64,000 bases of DNA from Sphingomonadales bacterium UBA2369. GTDB lineage: Bacteria; Pseudomonadota; Alphaproteobacteria; Sphingomonadales; Sphingomonadaceae. The stretch spans positions 411,037-475,036 of the forward strand of contig DDTH01000006.1 in assembly GCA_002344055.1 (NCBI GenBank). Direction: 5' to 3'. Made by a program: the position numbers and the translations under genes. Shown here in pieces: positions 43,537 to 51,710 of this stretch. The notes beneath the pieces are model-generated. The model was given only the letters and a program-made list of their open reading frames with translations, ran no database searches and was not told the origin of the DNA. Position 1 is the stretch's first letter. Each line of letters starts with the position of its first letter.

Positions 43537-44793
43537 TTGACGGAGGCAGCAGCGGCCCCGGCGGCTTCGCCGCTGCGCGATCCCCGCGTGCGGTTCGCCA
43601 TGCTGGTCGTGCTGACCTATGCGATCGGCTTCGGCGTCATCATGCCGGTGCTGCCCGAGCTGGTGATGGAATTGTCGAACCGGCCCCTCGCCGAGGCGAC
43701 CGCGATCGGCGGCGGGCTGGCCGCCACCTATGCGATTTTTCAGTTCGCCTGCTCGCCGGCCATAGGCAATCTGGGCGACCGCTTCGGCAGGCGGCCGGTG
43801 GTGCTGATCGCACTGGCCGGTTTCGCGGTCGACTATGCGGTAATGGCCTTCGCCCCCGACATCTTCTGGCTGTTCGTCGGCCGCGCCATCGCCGGCGGGC
43901 TGGGGGCCGTCTTCGCCCCGGCGCAGGCGATCATGGCGGACATCACCCCGCGCGCCGAACGGGCCAGCGCGTTCGGCCTGCTGGGCGCCGCCTTCGGTAT
44001 CGGCTTCATCATCGGCCCCGCTTTGGGTGGCCTGATCGGCGAACTCGGAACGCGCGCGCCCTTCTTCGTCGCGGCGGGGCTGGCCGGAGTGACGTTCCTC
44101 TACGGTTTGTTGCGCTTTCAGGAAACGCTGCCGAAGGAGCGGCGGCGGCCCTTCCAGTGGCGCCGGGCCAATCCGCTGGGGGCGATCCTGTCGCTTCGGA
44201 GCGTCGCCGGGCTGTGGCCGCTGGCCGGCGCTTATCTGTGCTGGATCAGCGCAGTGAACATCTATCCCGTAGCCTGGGCCTGGTTCGCCAGCGCGCGCTT
44301 CGAATGGGGGCCGGGGATGATCGGCCTGTCGCTGGTGCTCACCGGCCTGTCCATGGCCTTTTACCAGGCCCGCATCATCGGGCCGCTGACCGCGCGGGCC
44401 GGGCCGGTCAAAGCCATCCGCATCGGCTTGGCCGGGGCGATTGCCGGTTTCCTGTTCTACATGATCAACCCCATCGGCTGGCTGGTGCTGCCGGTCGGCT
44501 TGCTGCTCGGCATCCAGGGGATCATCCAGCCCAGCCTGTCGGCCTTGCTGTCGGGCGCGGTCGATGACGATCAGCAGGGCGAATTGCTCGGCTTCAACGC
44601 CAGCCTGGCCGCGCTGGCGGCCATCATCGCGCCTTTGGCCTATAATCCGCTGCTGGCCTATTTCACGAGCCCGCAAGCGCCTGTCCATTTTTCCGGCGCG
44701 CCATTCGTGCTGGCCGCTCTGTTCGCCTGCACCGCCTTCGTGCTGATCAGCCTGCGGGCGAAACCTAGCGCAGGAAACGCCGGATCGGCGTGA
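43537..44793 (+). CDS. MFS transporter, TetA-like (DHA1) group
   Basis: A 418-residue protein with twelve helices. Motif A after helix 2 is GNLGDRFGRRPV, and helix 5 has GLLGAAFGIGFIIGPALGG, motif C of drug-proton antiporters. This places it near TetA-type tetracycline exporters, though the substrate cannot be read off. The start is a TTG at 43537 (weak ribosome site); a GTG further in is possible. It follows the ABC permease by 10 bp, so it may be co-transcribed. Its last 29 bp overlap the convergent gene at 44765. Confidence 0.87.
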   Translation: MTEAAAAPAASPLRDPRVRFAMLVVLTYAIGFGVIMPVLPELVMELSNRPLAEATAIGGGLAATYAIFQFACSPAIGNLGDRFGRRPVVLIALAGFAVDYAVMAFAPDIFWLFVGRAIAGGLGAVFAPAQAIMADITPRAERASAFGLLGAAFGIGFIIGPALGGLIGELGTRAPFFVAAGLAGVTFLYGLLRFQETLPKERRRPFQWRRANPLGAILSLRSVAGLWPLAGAYLCWISAVNIYPVAWAWFASARFEWGPGMIGLSLVLTGLSMAFYQARIIGPLTARAGPVKAIRIGLAGAIAGFLFYMINPIGWLVLPVGLLLGIQGIIQPSLSALLSGAVDDDQQGELLGFNASLAALAAIIAPLAYNPLLAYFTSPQAPVHFSGAPFVLAALFACTAFVLISLRAKPSAGNAGSA

Positions 44794-45175
44794 GGTCGTA
44801 GCCGGCGTCCGCGGCAGCCCGCACCAGACCATCCGCGTCATGCCCCTGCGCCGAGCGCGCCAGTGCCCAGAGGTAGGTCGAGCGGGTGCCGGATGCGCAG
44901 AAGGCAAGCAGGGAGACGCCCTTCTCATCAACCTCAGCCAGCAGCCGGGCCGTGTCATCGACCGCGTCGCCGGTCAGCTGGCTGATCTGGATGGCGCGAT
45001 AGTCGATTCCCGCCTCGCGCGCAGCGCTGGCGATCATGCCGCCTTCCGGCTGGCCATGCGCCTCACCGTCGGGCCGGTTGTTGACGATCATGGTGATCCC
45101 CGCCGCCGCGAGCGCAGGAATATCCTCCGGCACGATCTGGCCGGAGACGAAGACGTTGGCTTCAAGCGGATTCAC
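44765..45175 (-). CDS. TIGR01244/DUF442 family phosphatase-like protein
   Basis: A 136-residue protein with the tyrosine-phosphatase-type loop FCASGTRSTYLW (Cys-x5-Arg), and the family start NVFVSGQIVPEDIPALAAAG, then GITMIVNNRPDGEAHGQP. DUF442 domains form the phosphatase part of BLH proteins linked to sulfide metabolism in biofilms; stand-alone copies have unclear substrates. The gene starts inside the recQ 3' end (14-bp overlap), same strand, so it is coupled to recQ. It overlaps the convergent MFS gene. Confidence 0.87.
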   Translation of the reverse strand: MNPLEANVFVSGQIVPEDIPALAAAGITMIVNNRPDGEAHGQPEGGMIASAAREAGIDYRAIQISQLTGDAVDDTARLLAEVDEKGVSLLAFCASGTRSTYLWALARSAQGHDADGLVRAAADAGYDLTPIRRFLR

Positions 45176-46934
45176 AATTGGCCTCGATCACCTCCAGAAA
45201 GGCCGCGCCGTAGCGCTCCAGCTTGGCCGCGCCGACCCCGGACAATTCGCCCATCGCCGCCAGCGTGCCGGGCCGCGCCGCCGCCATCTCGCGCAGGGTG
45301 GAATCGTGAAAGATGACATAAGGCGGGATGCCCGCCGCGCTCGCCAGTTCGCGTCGCTTCGCGCGCAAGGCGGCGAAGAGGGGATTGTCGGCTTCGTCCG
45401 CCGCGACGCGTTGCTTGCGGGTGCGACGGCGCTCGGTGAGGACCACTTCCAGCGTCGCGTCGCCCCTCAGGATCGGCTTGGCGGCGGGGCCGAAGCTCAG
45501 GCCGCCATGTTCGTCGGCGCGCAGCGCATCGCGGGCGAGCAACGCGCGGCTGACCGGCTTCACCAGCGCCAGCTCCTCCTCCGTGGCGGTGCCGAAGACG
45601 CTGAGCCGGTGATGGCCGAAGCCCTGCACCTTGTCCGTCTCGCGGCCCGCCAGCACGTCGGTCAGATGGCCGATGCCGAAACGCATCTCGGTGCGGAAGG
45701 CGGCGGAGAGGATTTTCTGCGCAACGACGGTGGCGTCCACCGCCTTGGGCGGGTTCAGGCAATTATCGCAATTGCCGCAGCTTTCCGGCGGCGTTTCGCC
45801 GAAATGGCGGAGCAGCAGGGCGCGGCGGCAATCCGGCGTCTCGACCAGCGCCGCCAGCGTGTTCAGCCGCTCGCGCTCGCCGGCCTGGCGCGCATCCTCG
45901 ACCTCCATCGTGATGCGGCGGCGGGCGCGCGAAAAGTCCTCGGCGCCCCAGAACAGCCAGGCCTCGGCCGGATCGCCATCGCGGCCGGCGCGGCCGGTTT
46001 CCTGATAATAAGCCTCGATCGACTTGGGGATACCGGCATGGGCGACGAAGCGCACGTCCGGCTTGTCGATGCCCATGCCGAACGCGATGGTCGCGACCAT
46101 CACCATATTTTCGGATGCGACGAACGCCGCCTGGTTGCGGGCGCGCACGTCCGGATCGAGCCCGGCATGATAGGGCAGGACAGGCCTGCCGCCGGTCGCG
46201 AGTTGCGCACCCAGTTTATCGGCCTGGTCGCGGCTCTGCACATAGATGATGCCGGGGCCGGTTTGCTCCGCGAGTAGGGCCGCCAATTGCTTCGGCACGC
46301 CGTCGCGCGGGCGGGCATGGTAACGGATGTTCGGCCGGTCGAAGCCGGCGACAATCAGGCCGTCATGCGGGATGCCGAGCTGGACGAGAATATCCTCGCG
46401 CGTGCGCTTGTCCGCCGTTGCGGTCAGCGCGAGGCGCGGCACATCCGGGAAGGCATCGAGCATCGGCTTCAGCAGCCGGTAATCGGGGCGGAAATCATGC
46501 CCCCATTCGCTGACGCAATGCGCCTCGTCGATCGCGATCAAAGCCAGCGGCAGGCGGGCGATCAGGTCGCGGAAGCTGCCCGTCGTCGCCCGTTCCGGCG
46601 CGGCGTAGAGCAGATCGAGCTCGCCGCGCCGCAGCCGCTCGACCGTCTCGGCGCGATTGTTGTCGGCCGAGGTTAGAGCCGCCGCGCGGATCCCAAACGC
46701 ATCGGCGGCGCGGATCTGGTCGTGCATCAGCGCAATCAACGGCGAGATGACGAGTGCCGTCCCGTCCCGCGCCAGCGCCGGCACCTGATAGCAGAGCGAC
46801 TTGCCCGCCCCGGTCGGCATCACCGCGAGCGTATGATCGCCCGCCATGGTGCGGCCAATCACCTGTTCCTGCACCCCACGAAAAGCAGAGAAGCCGAAAG
46901 TCTGGTGAAGAATATCGAGCGGGTCGCCGGTCAC
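45162..46934 (-). CDS. recQ: ATP-dependent DNA helicase RecQ
   Basis: A 590-residue helicase: Walker A PTGAGKSLCYQVPAL, DEAH box in LIAIDEAHCVSEWGHDFRPD, motif VI in YYQETGRAGRDG, a zinc-binding block with CRRALLLRHF and CGNCDNC, a winged-helix region, and a C-terminal HRDC domain (NPLFAALRAKRRELASAAG, to GVGAAKLERYG). RecQ unwinds DNA 3' to 5' in RecF-type recombination repair. One HRDC is normal. No LexA box was noticed before it. It is coupled to the DUF442 gene downstream. Confidence 0.95.
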   Translation of the reverse strand: MTGDPLDILHQTFGFSAFRGVQEQVIGRTMAGDHTLAVMPTGAGKSLCYQVPALARDGTALVISPLIALMHDQIRAADAFGIRAAALTSADNNRAETVERLRRGELDLLYAAPERATTGSFRDLIARLPLALIAIDEAHCVSEWGHDFRPDYRLLKPMLDAFPDVPRLALTATADKRTREDILVQLGIPHDGLIVAGFDRPNIRYHARPRDGVPKQLAALLAEQTGPGIIYVQSRDQADKLGAQLATGGRPVLPYHAGLDPDVRARNQAAFVASENMVMVATIAFGMGIDKPDVRFVAHAGIPKSIEAYYQETGRAGRDGDPAEAWLFWGAEDFSRARRRITMEVEDARQAGERERLNTLAALVETPDCRRALLLRHFGETPPESCGNCDNCLNPPKAVDATVVAQKILSAAFRTEMRFGIGHLTDVLAGRETDKVQGFGHHRLSVFGTATEEELALVKPVSRALLARDALRADEHGGLSFGPAAKPILRGDATLEVVLTERRRTRKQRVAADEADNPLFAALRAKRRELASAAGIPPYVIFHDSTLREMAAARPGTLAAMGELSGVGAAKLERYGAAFLEVIEANCESA

Positions 46935-46966
46935 CCGCAGCGATTAGCCGCTCCGGGCCGCACAGG

Positions 46967-49006
46967 CTAGGCGGCGCGGCGCTGCTCTGGAACGGTCAGC
47001 CGGTTCGGCTCCGGCCGGCCGAGCAGGAAGCCCTGCACCTGGTCGCAGCCTTCGCGGATCAGCACATTCATCTGCTCCTCCGTCTCGATCCCTTCGGCGA
47101 GGACCGGAATGGACAGGCTCTTGCCGAGCGCGAGCACGGCGCGGATGATCGCCGTGGCCTGCGGGCTATCCTCCAGCTCCTGCACGAAGAAGCGGTCGAG
47201 CTTTATCTTGTCGAAGGCGAAGGCGCGCAGCGTCTCGAGCGAGGAATAGCCGGTGCCGAAATCGTCCAGGGCGACGGCGACGCCGAGCGCCTTGATTTGA
47301 CGCAGGACATGGAGCGCCCGCTCGCGATTGGCGATGATCGCGCTTTCCGTCAGCTCGATCTCCAGCCTGGAAGGCGGCAGGCCGCTCTCGAGCAACACTT
47401 CGTGGAACAGGCGCGGCAGATCGGCATGAGCAAGTTGCAACGCCGAGACGTTTATCGCGACCCGCGATTTGTGCGGCCAGGCGGCGGCATCGCGGCAGGC
47501 GCGGCGCAGCACGAATTCGCCGAGCGCGAGGATCAGGCCATTCTGCTCGGCCACGGGCACGAACTCGACCGGCGAAATCGGGCCGCGGCGCGGGTGACGC
47601 CAGCGCACCAAAGCTTCGTAGCCGGTGATTTCCCGGGTCTGGACGTCGGCCTGCAGCTGGTAGTGAACCTCGAGCTCGTCATTCTCGATCGCCAGCTTCA
47701 ATTCGGTCGCCAGTTCGCGACGGGCGCGCACCGCTTCGTCCAGCTCGGCGGCGTAATAACAGGGCGCGACCGAACCCTCGCTCTTGGCGCGGTACATGGC
47801 GAGATCGGCATTGTTGATAAGGATGCCGGTGCGGCCGGCGTCGTGCGGATAAGCCGCAACACCGATGCTGGCGCCGACGCTTGCCGAAAAGTCGCCGACC
47901 TGATGCGGCACGAGCAGGCTGGCCTGGATCCTGTCGACGAACTCGATCAGCGCCTCGCGATCATCGAAGGTCGTGATCGCGGCAAATTCGTCGCCGCCCA
48001 ACCGCGCGACGAACTCGTCCTGCCGGATCGCGCCGCGCAGCCGCGAGGCGACCTGCGCCAGCAATTCGTCGCCGGCCTGGTGACCGTGCAGATCGTTCAC
48101 TTCCTTGAAGCGGACCAGGTCGATCATGCACAGACCGACAGCACGGCCGTCATGCTTCGCGCGGGCGACGCGCTGCTCGAGCACCTCCCTGAAGCCGGCG
48201 CGGTTCGGCAGCTGCGTGAGCGTGTCGTTCATCGCCATGAAGTGCAATTTGCGCATCGCGTCGCCGCGCGTTTCGCGGTCGATCAGGGCAGCGAACACGC
48301 CGGCGACGATCACGACGAGGCCGATCAGCCCGGTGGCCAGCCCCAGCGCGCGGGCGCCGACCGCATCGAGCGCCGCCTCGCCGAGGTTGAGCGGGGTGAT
48401 GGTAAGCGCGGTCATCGCGGTAAAGTGCAGGCTGGCGATGGCCGCGACGATCAGGGCCGTCCCCTGCGTCAGGCGCCATCCGGCTCCGGCGCGGCGCCCG
48501 AGCACCATCATCGCCACGGCGCCGAGCACACAGGCGCAGACGATCGCGGCGACCACATAGCCGACATGCCATTCGACCACGCCCTGCACGCGATAGGCGC
48601 TCATCCCGGTGAAGTGCATTGCGGCGATCGCGCCGCCGAAAATGACCCCGCCGATCGCCTGCAACGCTCTGCTGCGCGAGATTGCGATCGCAATCCCGGC
48701 GCTGGTGCCCGCGACGGCGATAATCAGGGAGGCGATGGTCAGGACCGGATCGAGCACCACCGGCGCTTTCGCCTGATAGGCAAGCATCGCGACGAAATGG
48801 GTGCACCAGATGGTCGCGCCGCTCGCGACGGAAGTCAGGAAGAGCCACGCAATCCGTTGCAGCCCGGCCGATTTGCGCGCGCGCTCCGCCATTTGCGCGA
48901 TGGAGAAGGCGCCGATGCAGCAGATGCCGACGGCCAGCGCGAGCAGCCAAGGGTCGTGATCGACGGCGATGCAGTAAACGACGTCGAGCATACGCAAACG
49001 ATCCAT
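46967..49006 (-). CDS. MHYT-GGDEF-EAL cyclic di-GMP enzyme
   Basis: A 679-residue membrane protein. Residues 1-240 have seven helices with two His-bearing MHYT-type repeats (TIWCTHFVAMLAY and GAIAAMHFTGMSAYR), thought to sense a diatomic gas or copper. Then comes a diguanylate cyclase domain with intact GGDEF (FVARLGGDEFAAI), and an EAL phosphodiesterase domain (GYEALVRWRHPRRGPISP) with DDFGTGYSSL. Both catalytic motifs are complete, so the protein may make and break c-di-GMP. Two PilZ receptors lie at 62708-63537. Starts at 49006 and 48991 are both plausible; it is monocistronic. Confidence 0.93.
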   Translation of the reverse strand: MDRLRMLDVVYCIAVDHDPWLLALAVGICCIGAFSIAQMAERARKSAGLQRIAWLFLTSVASGATIWCTHFVAMLAYQAKAPVVLDPVLTIASLIIAVAGTSAGIAIAISRSRALQAIGGVIFGGAIAAMHFTGMSAYRVQGVVEWHVGYVVAAIVCACVLGAVAMMVLGRRAGAGWRLTQGTALIVAAIASLHFTAMTALTITPLNLGEAALDAVGARALGLATGLIGLVVIVAGVFAALIDRETRGDAMRKLHFMAMNDTLTQLPNRAGFREVLEQRVARAKHDGRAVGLCMIDLVRFKEVNDLHGHQAGDELLAQVASRLRGAIRQDEFVARLGGDEFAAITTFDDREALIEFVDRIQASLLVPHQVGDFSASVGASIGVAAYPHDAGRTGILINNADLAMYRAKSEGSVAPCYYAAELDEAVRARRELATELKLAIENDELEVHYQLQADVQTREITGYEALVRWRHPRRGPISPVEFVPVAEQNGLILALGEFVLRRACRDAAAWPHKSRVAINVSALQLAHADLPRLFHEVLLESGLPPSRLEIELTESAIIANRERALHVLRQIKALGVAVALDDFGTGYSSLETLRAFAFDKIKLDRFFVQELEDSPQATAIIRAVLALGKSLSIPVLAEGIETEEQMNVLIREGCDQVQGFLLGRPEPNRLTVPEQRRAA

Positions 49007-49112
49007 ACTCAAGCGAACTAGATCGGCGCCTCTGCACCGGCACACGTTTCCGAAGCGTAAATTTCCCGAATTTCTGCGGTTTTTACGAGGCAGCCACGGC
49101 CCATCGACGCGA

Positions 49113-49727
49113 TCAGCGCGCTCCGTCAGTCAGGCCGGCGAGCTGCCGCTCGGCCCGCGCCTGGTCCGCCTCGGGCAGACGATTGCTCGCCAGCAGCAGA
49201 CGGAGCGCATGGATACGCAAGCCGTCATCCGCCTCGGCCTCGGCCAGAGTGAAGGCCAGCAGGCCGACCGCATAGCTTTCCGCCGCGTTCATCCCGCGCC
49301 GCTCCAGCCATGGGGAGACGGCCGTTCGAGCCACATCGAAATCGCCGAGTCCGGCCGCCCGCTGCGCCCGGAAGAGCATGCACGCCACCTCTTCCCGCAC
49401 CGCGCGGTCTTCGGCGACGCAAGTGGTGGCCCGGCGCGAGGTGAGCCGAGGCGGGTCGCCGCCAGTGCCGTTCATGCCGCTGCCCGGCACCATCCCGGCA
49501 ACGCCGCTGTCCGACGCGATGGTCTGGAATGGCCGTTCGGACACCAGACGCGGGATGCGCGAGCCGAGCGTCACGCGCTCCGTTTCCGAATAAGGCGCTT
49601 CGGCACGGCCGAGCGGTTGGGGTGAGGGGCGGTCGCCGGTCACCACCATTTCTCCGCTTTGATCGGCAGGCGGGGACGCCGCCGGCTGCGCGGCGAGCAA
49701 TATGGTCAGTGCAAACCAGAGGGACAT
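49113..49727 (-). CDS. Secreted hypothetical protein
   Basis: A 204-residue protein with a short signal peptide (MSLWFALTILLAAQPAASPP). The first half of the mature part is low-complexity and contains ADQSGEMVVTGDRPSPQPLG, reminiscent of the plug start of TonB receptors; the second half is helical (FRAQRAAGLGDFDVARTAV, SYAVGLLAFTLAEAEADDGL) and could be TPR-like. Two Cys (TTCVAED and VACMLFR) may pair. I recognise no family. It is 55 bp from the atm1 stop on the same strand. Confidence 0.7.
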   Translation of the reverse strand: MSLWFALTILLAAQPAASPPADQSGEMVVTGDRPSPQPLGRAEAPYSETERVTLGSRIPRLVSERPFQTIASDSGVAGMVPGSGMNGTGGDPPRLTSRRATTCVAEDRAVREEVACMLFRAQRAAGLGDFDVARTAVSPWLERRGMNAAESYAVGLLAFTLAEAEADDGLRIHALRLLLASNRLPEADQARAERQLAGLTDGAR

Positions 49728-49781
49728 GGCCGTTGCTCCGCAGACAGAAGTAACTGGCGCCTCTCGATCGCGCCAGAGCCT

Positions 49782-51632
49782 TTAGCGCGGCTTTTCATCC
49801 CCGGAGTCGGCGCGCTCCTCTTCCCGCTCGCTCTGTTGGCGTGTCCACATTTCGGCGTAGAGGCCGCCCATGCGCAGCAATTCGGCGTGACTGCCCTGCT
49901 CCGCGACTTGTCCAGCCTCCAGCACGATGATCCGGTCGGCATCGACGACGGTGGAGAGGCGGTGCGCGATGACGATGCTCGTGCGGCCGCGCTCGATCTG
50001 GCGGATCGTGTCCTGGATCGCCGCCTCGGTGCGGCTGTCGAGGGCGCTGGTCGCCTCGTCGAGGATCAAAATGGGCGGATCCTTCAGCAAAGTGCGGGCG
50101 ATGGCCACCCGCTGCTTCTCGCCGCCCGACAGCTTGAGGCCTCGCTCGCCGACGCGCGTATCATAGCCTTCCGGCAGCGAGAGGATGAAGTCGTGGATCG
50201 CCGCGCCCCTGGCTGCCGCCTCCACCTCCGCCTGGGTCGCACCGTCCCGCCCGTAGGCGATGTTGTAGCCGATCGTATCGTTGAACAGCACGCTGTCCTG
50301 CGGGACGATGCCGATCGCGCGGCGCAGGCTTTCCTGGGTGATGGCCTTGATGTCCTGCCCGTCTATGGTGATCCGCCCGCCTTGCGGATCGTAGAAGCGG
50401 AACAGCAGCCGCGAGAGCGTGGACTTGCCCGCCCCGGACGGGCCGACGACAGCGACCGTCGAACCCGCCGGCACGTCGATGTCGATGCCGTGCAGGATCT
50501 CGCGCGGACTTTCGTAGCCGAAGCGGACGCCCTCGAAACGGACATGGCCGGTGGTGACGCGCAACTCCGGCGCATCCGGCGCATCGACGATCTCAGCGGG
50601 CGTATCGACCAGGTCGAACATCGCCTTCATGTCGATCAGGCCCTGGCGGATGGTGCGATAGACCATGCCGAGCATGTCGAGCGGGCGGAACAACTGGGTG
50701 AGCAGGGTCGAGACCAGCACCACGTCGCCCGCCGTGAAACGCCCGGTGGACCAGCCCCAGACGATCATCGCCATCCCGCCCGCGAGCATCAGGTTCGTAA
50801 TCACCGCCTGACCGATGTTCAGCCAGGCGAGACTGTTTTCGCTCTTCGTCGCGGCGCGGGCGTAGCTGTTGACCGCCGCATCATAGCGCGCGCTCTCCCG
50901 CGCCTCGGCGGTGAAATATTTCACCGTCTCGAAATTCAGCAGCGAATCCACCGCATGCGCGACCGCACCGGTGTCCGCATCGTTCATCTGCTGCCGCAAT
51001 TTCGCCCGCCAGTCGGTGACGATGCGGGTGAAGGCGATGTAGATCGCCACCATCACGAGCGTGCTGAGCACCAGCCACATGCCGAAGCGGGTGCCGAAGA
51101 TGGTCAGCACTAGGCCGAGTTCCAACAAGGTCGGCGCGATGTTGAACAGCAGGAAATAGAGCATCGTGTCGATGCTCTTGGTGCCGCGCTCAACCACCTT
51201 GGTGACGGCGCCGGTGCGCCGCTCCAGGTGGAAGCGCAGGGAGAGGTTGTGCAGGTGCGCGAAGACGTTGGAGGTGAGCCGCCGCGCCGCCTCCTGCCCG
51301 ACCTTCTCGAACACGGTGTTGCGGAGGTTGTCGAACAATACGGTGCCGAAGCGGGCGGCCGCATAGCCGACGACGAGCGCGATCACGAGATAGACCAGCT
51401 CGCGGCTGCCCTCAGCCATATTGTCCACCGCGCCCTGCAGGGCGAACGGGGCGCCATAGACCTGGACGAGCTTGGACAGGATGACGAAGCCGAAGGCGGC
51501 GAGGATGCGCGCCTTCAGCCCCGCGGCACCGGGCGGCCACAGATAGGGAACGAACCGGCGCAAAGTCGCCAGATCGGCGGCGTCAGTGGCGGCCTTGCTG
51601 GTGGGCTTGTCGTCTTGCGGGAGGGTGGCCAT
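49782..51632 (-). CDS. Atm1-type ABC exporter
   Basis: A 616-residue half-transporter with six helices and a C-terminal ABC domain: Walker A GPSGAGKSTL, signature KLSGGEKQRVAIART, Walker B LILDEATSALD. The segment HLERRTGAVTKVVERGTKSI is diagnostic of the Atm1/ABCB7 group, whose members export glutathione-linked compounds tied to iron-sulfur cluster and heavy-metal handling; the structurally studied bacterial member is from a related sphingomonad. It lies between the TonB receptor gene and a secreted protein gene. A GGCGGCGC inverted repeat sits just before its ATG and may be regulatory. Confidence 0.92.
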   Translation of the reverse strand: MATLPQDDKPTSKAATDAADLATLRRFVPYLWPPGAAGLKARILAAFGFVILSKLVQVYGAPFALQGAVDNMAEGSRELVYLVIALVVGYAAARFGTVLFDNLRNTVFEKVGQEAARRLTSNVFAHLHNLSLRFHLERRTGAVTKVVERGTKSIDTMLYFLLFNIAPTLLELGLVLTIFGTRFGMWLVLSTLVMVAIYIAFTRIVTDWRAKLRQQMNDADTGAVAHAVDSLLNFETVKYFTAEARESARYDAAVNSYARAATKSENSLAWLNIGQAVITNLMLAGGMAMIVWGWSTGRFTAGDVVLVSTLLTQLFRPLDMLGMVYRTIRQGLIDMKAMFDLVDTPAEIVDAPDAPELRVTTGHVRFEGVRFGYESPREILHGIDIDVPAGSTVAVVGPSGAGKSTLSRLLFRFYDPQGGRITIDGQDIKAITQESLRRAIGIVPQDSVLFNDTIGYNIAYGRDGATQAEVEAAARGAAIHDFILSLPEGYDTRVGERGLKLSGGEKQRVAIARTLLKDPPILILDEATSALDSRTEAAIQDTIRQIERGRTSIVIAHRLSTVVDADRIIVLEAGQVAEQGSHAELLRMGGLYAEMWTRQQSEREEERADSGDEKPR

Positions 51633-51710
51633 GCGCCGCCGACATAGGGCGGCGGCGCACCGATCCCAAGCGCGGTAACGGAGGTTGTCCGTTGAAGCGG
51701 AATCAAATCC

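Noticed and set aside
43519..44958. Minus-strand 479-codon frame opposite the MFS gene
   Set aside because: Gln/Arg/Gly-rich shadow with no start signal; the MFS transporter on the plus strand is certain.
46754..49021. Plus-strand 755-codon frame opposite recQ and the GGDEF-EAL gene
   Set aside because: Shadow frame; both genes on the other strand have complete catalytic motifs.
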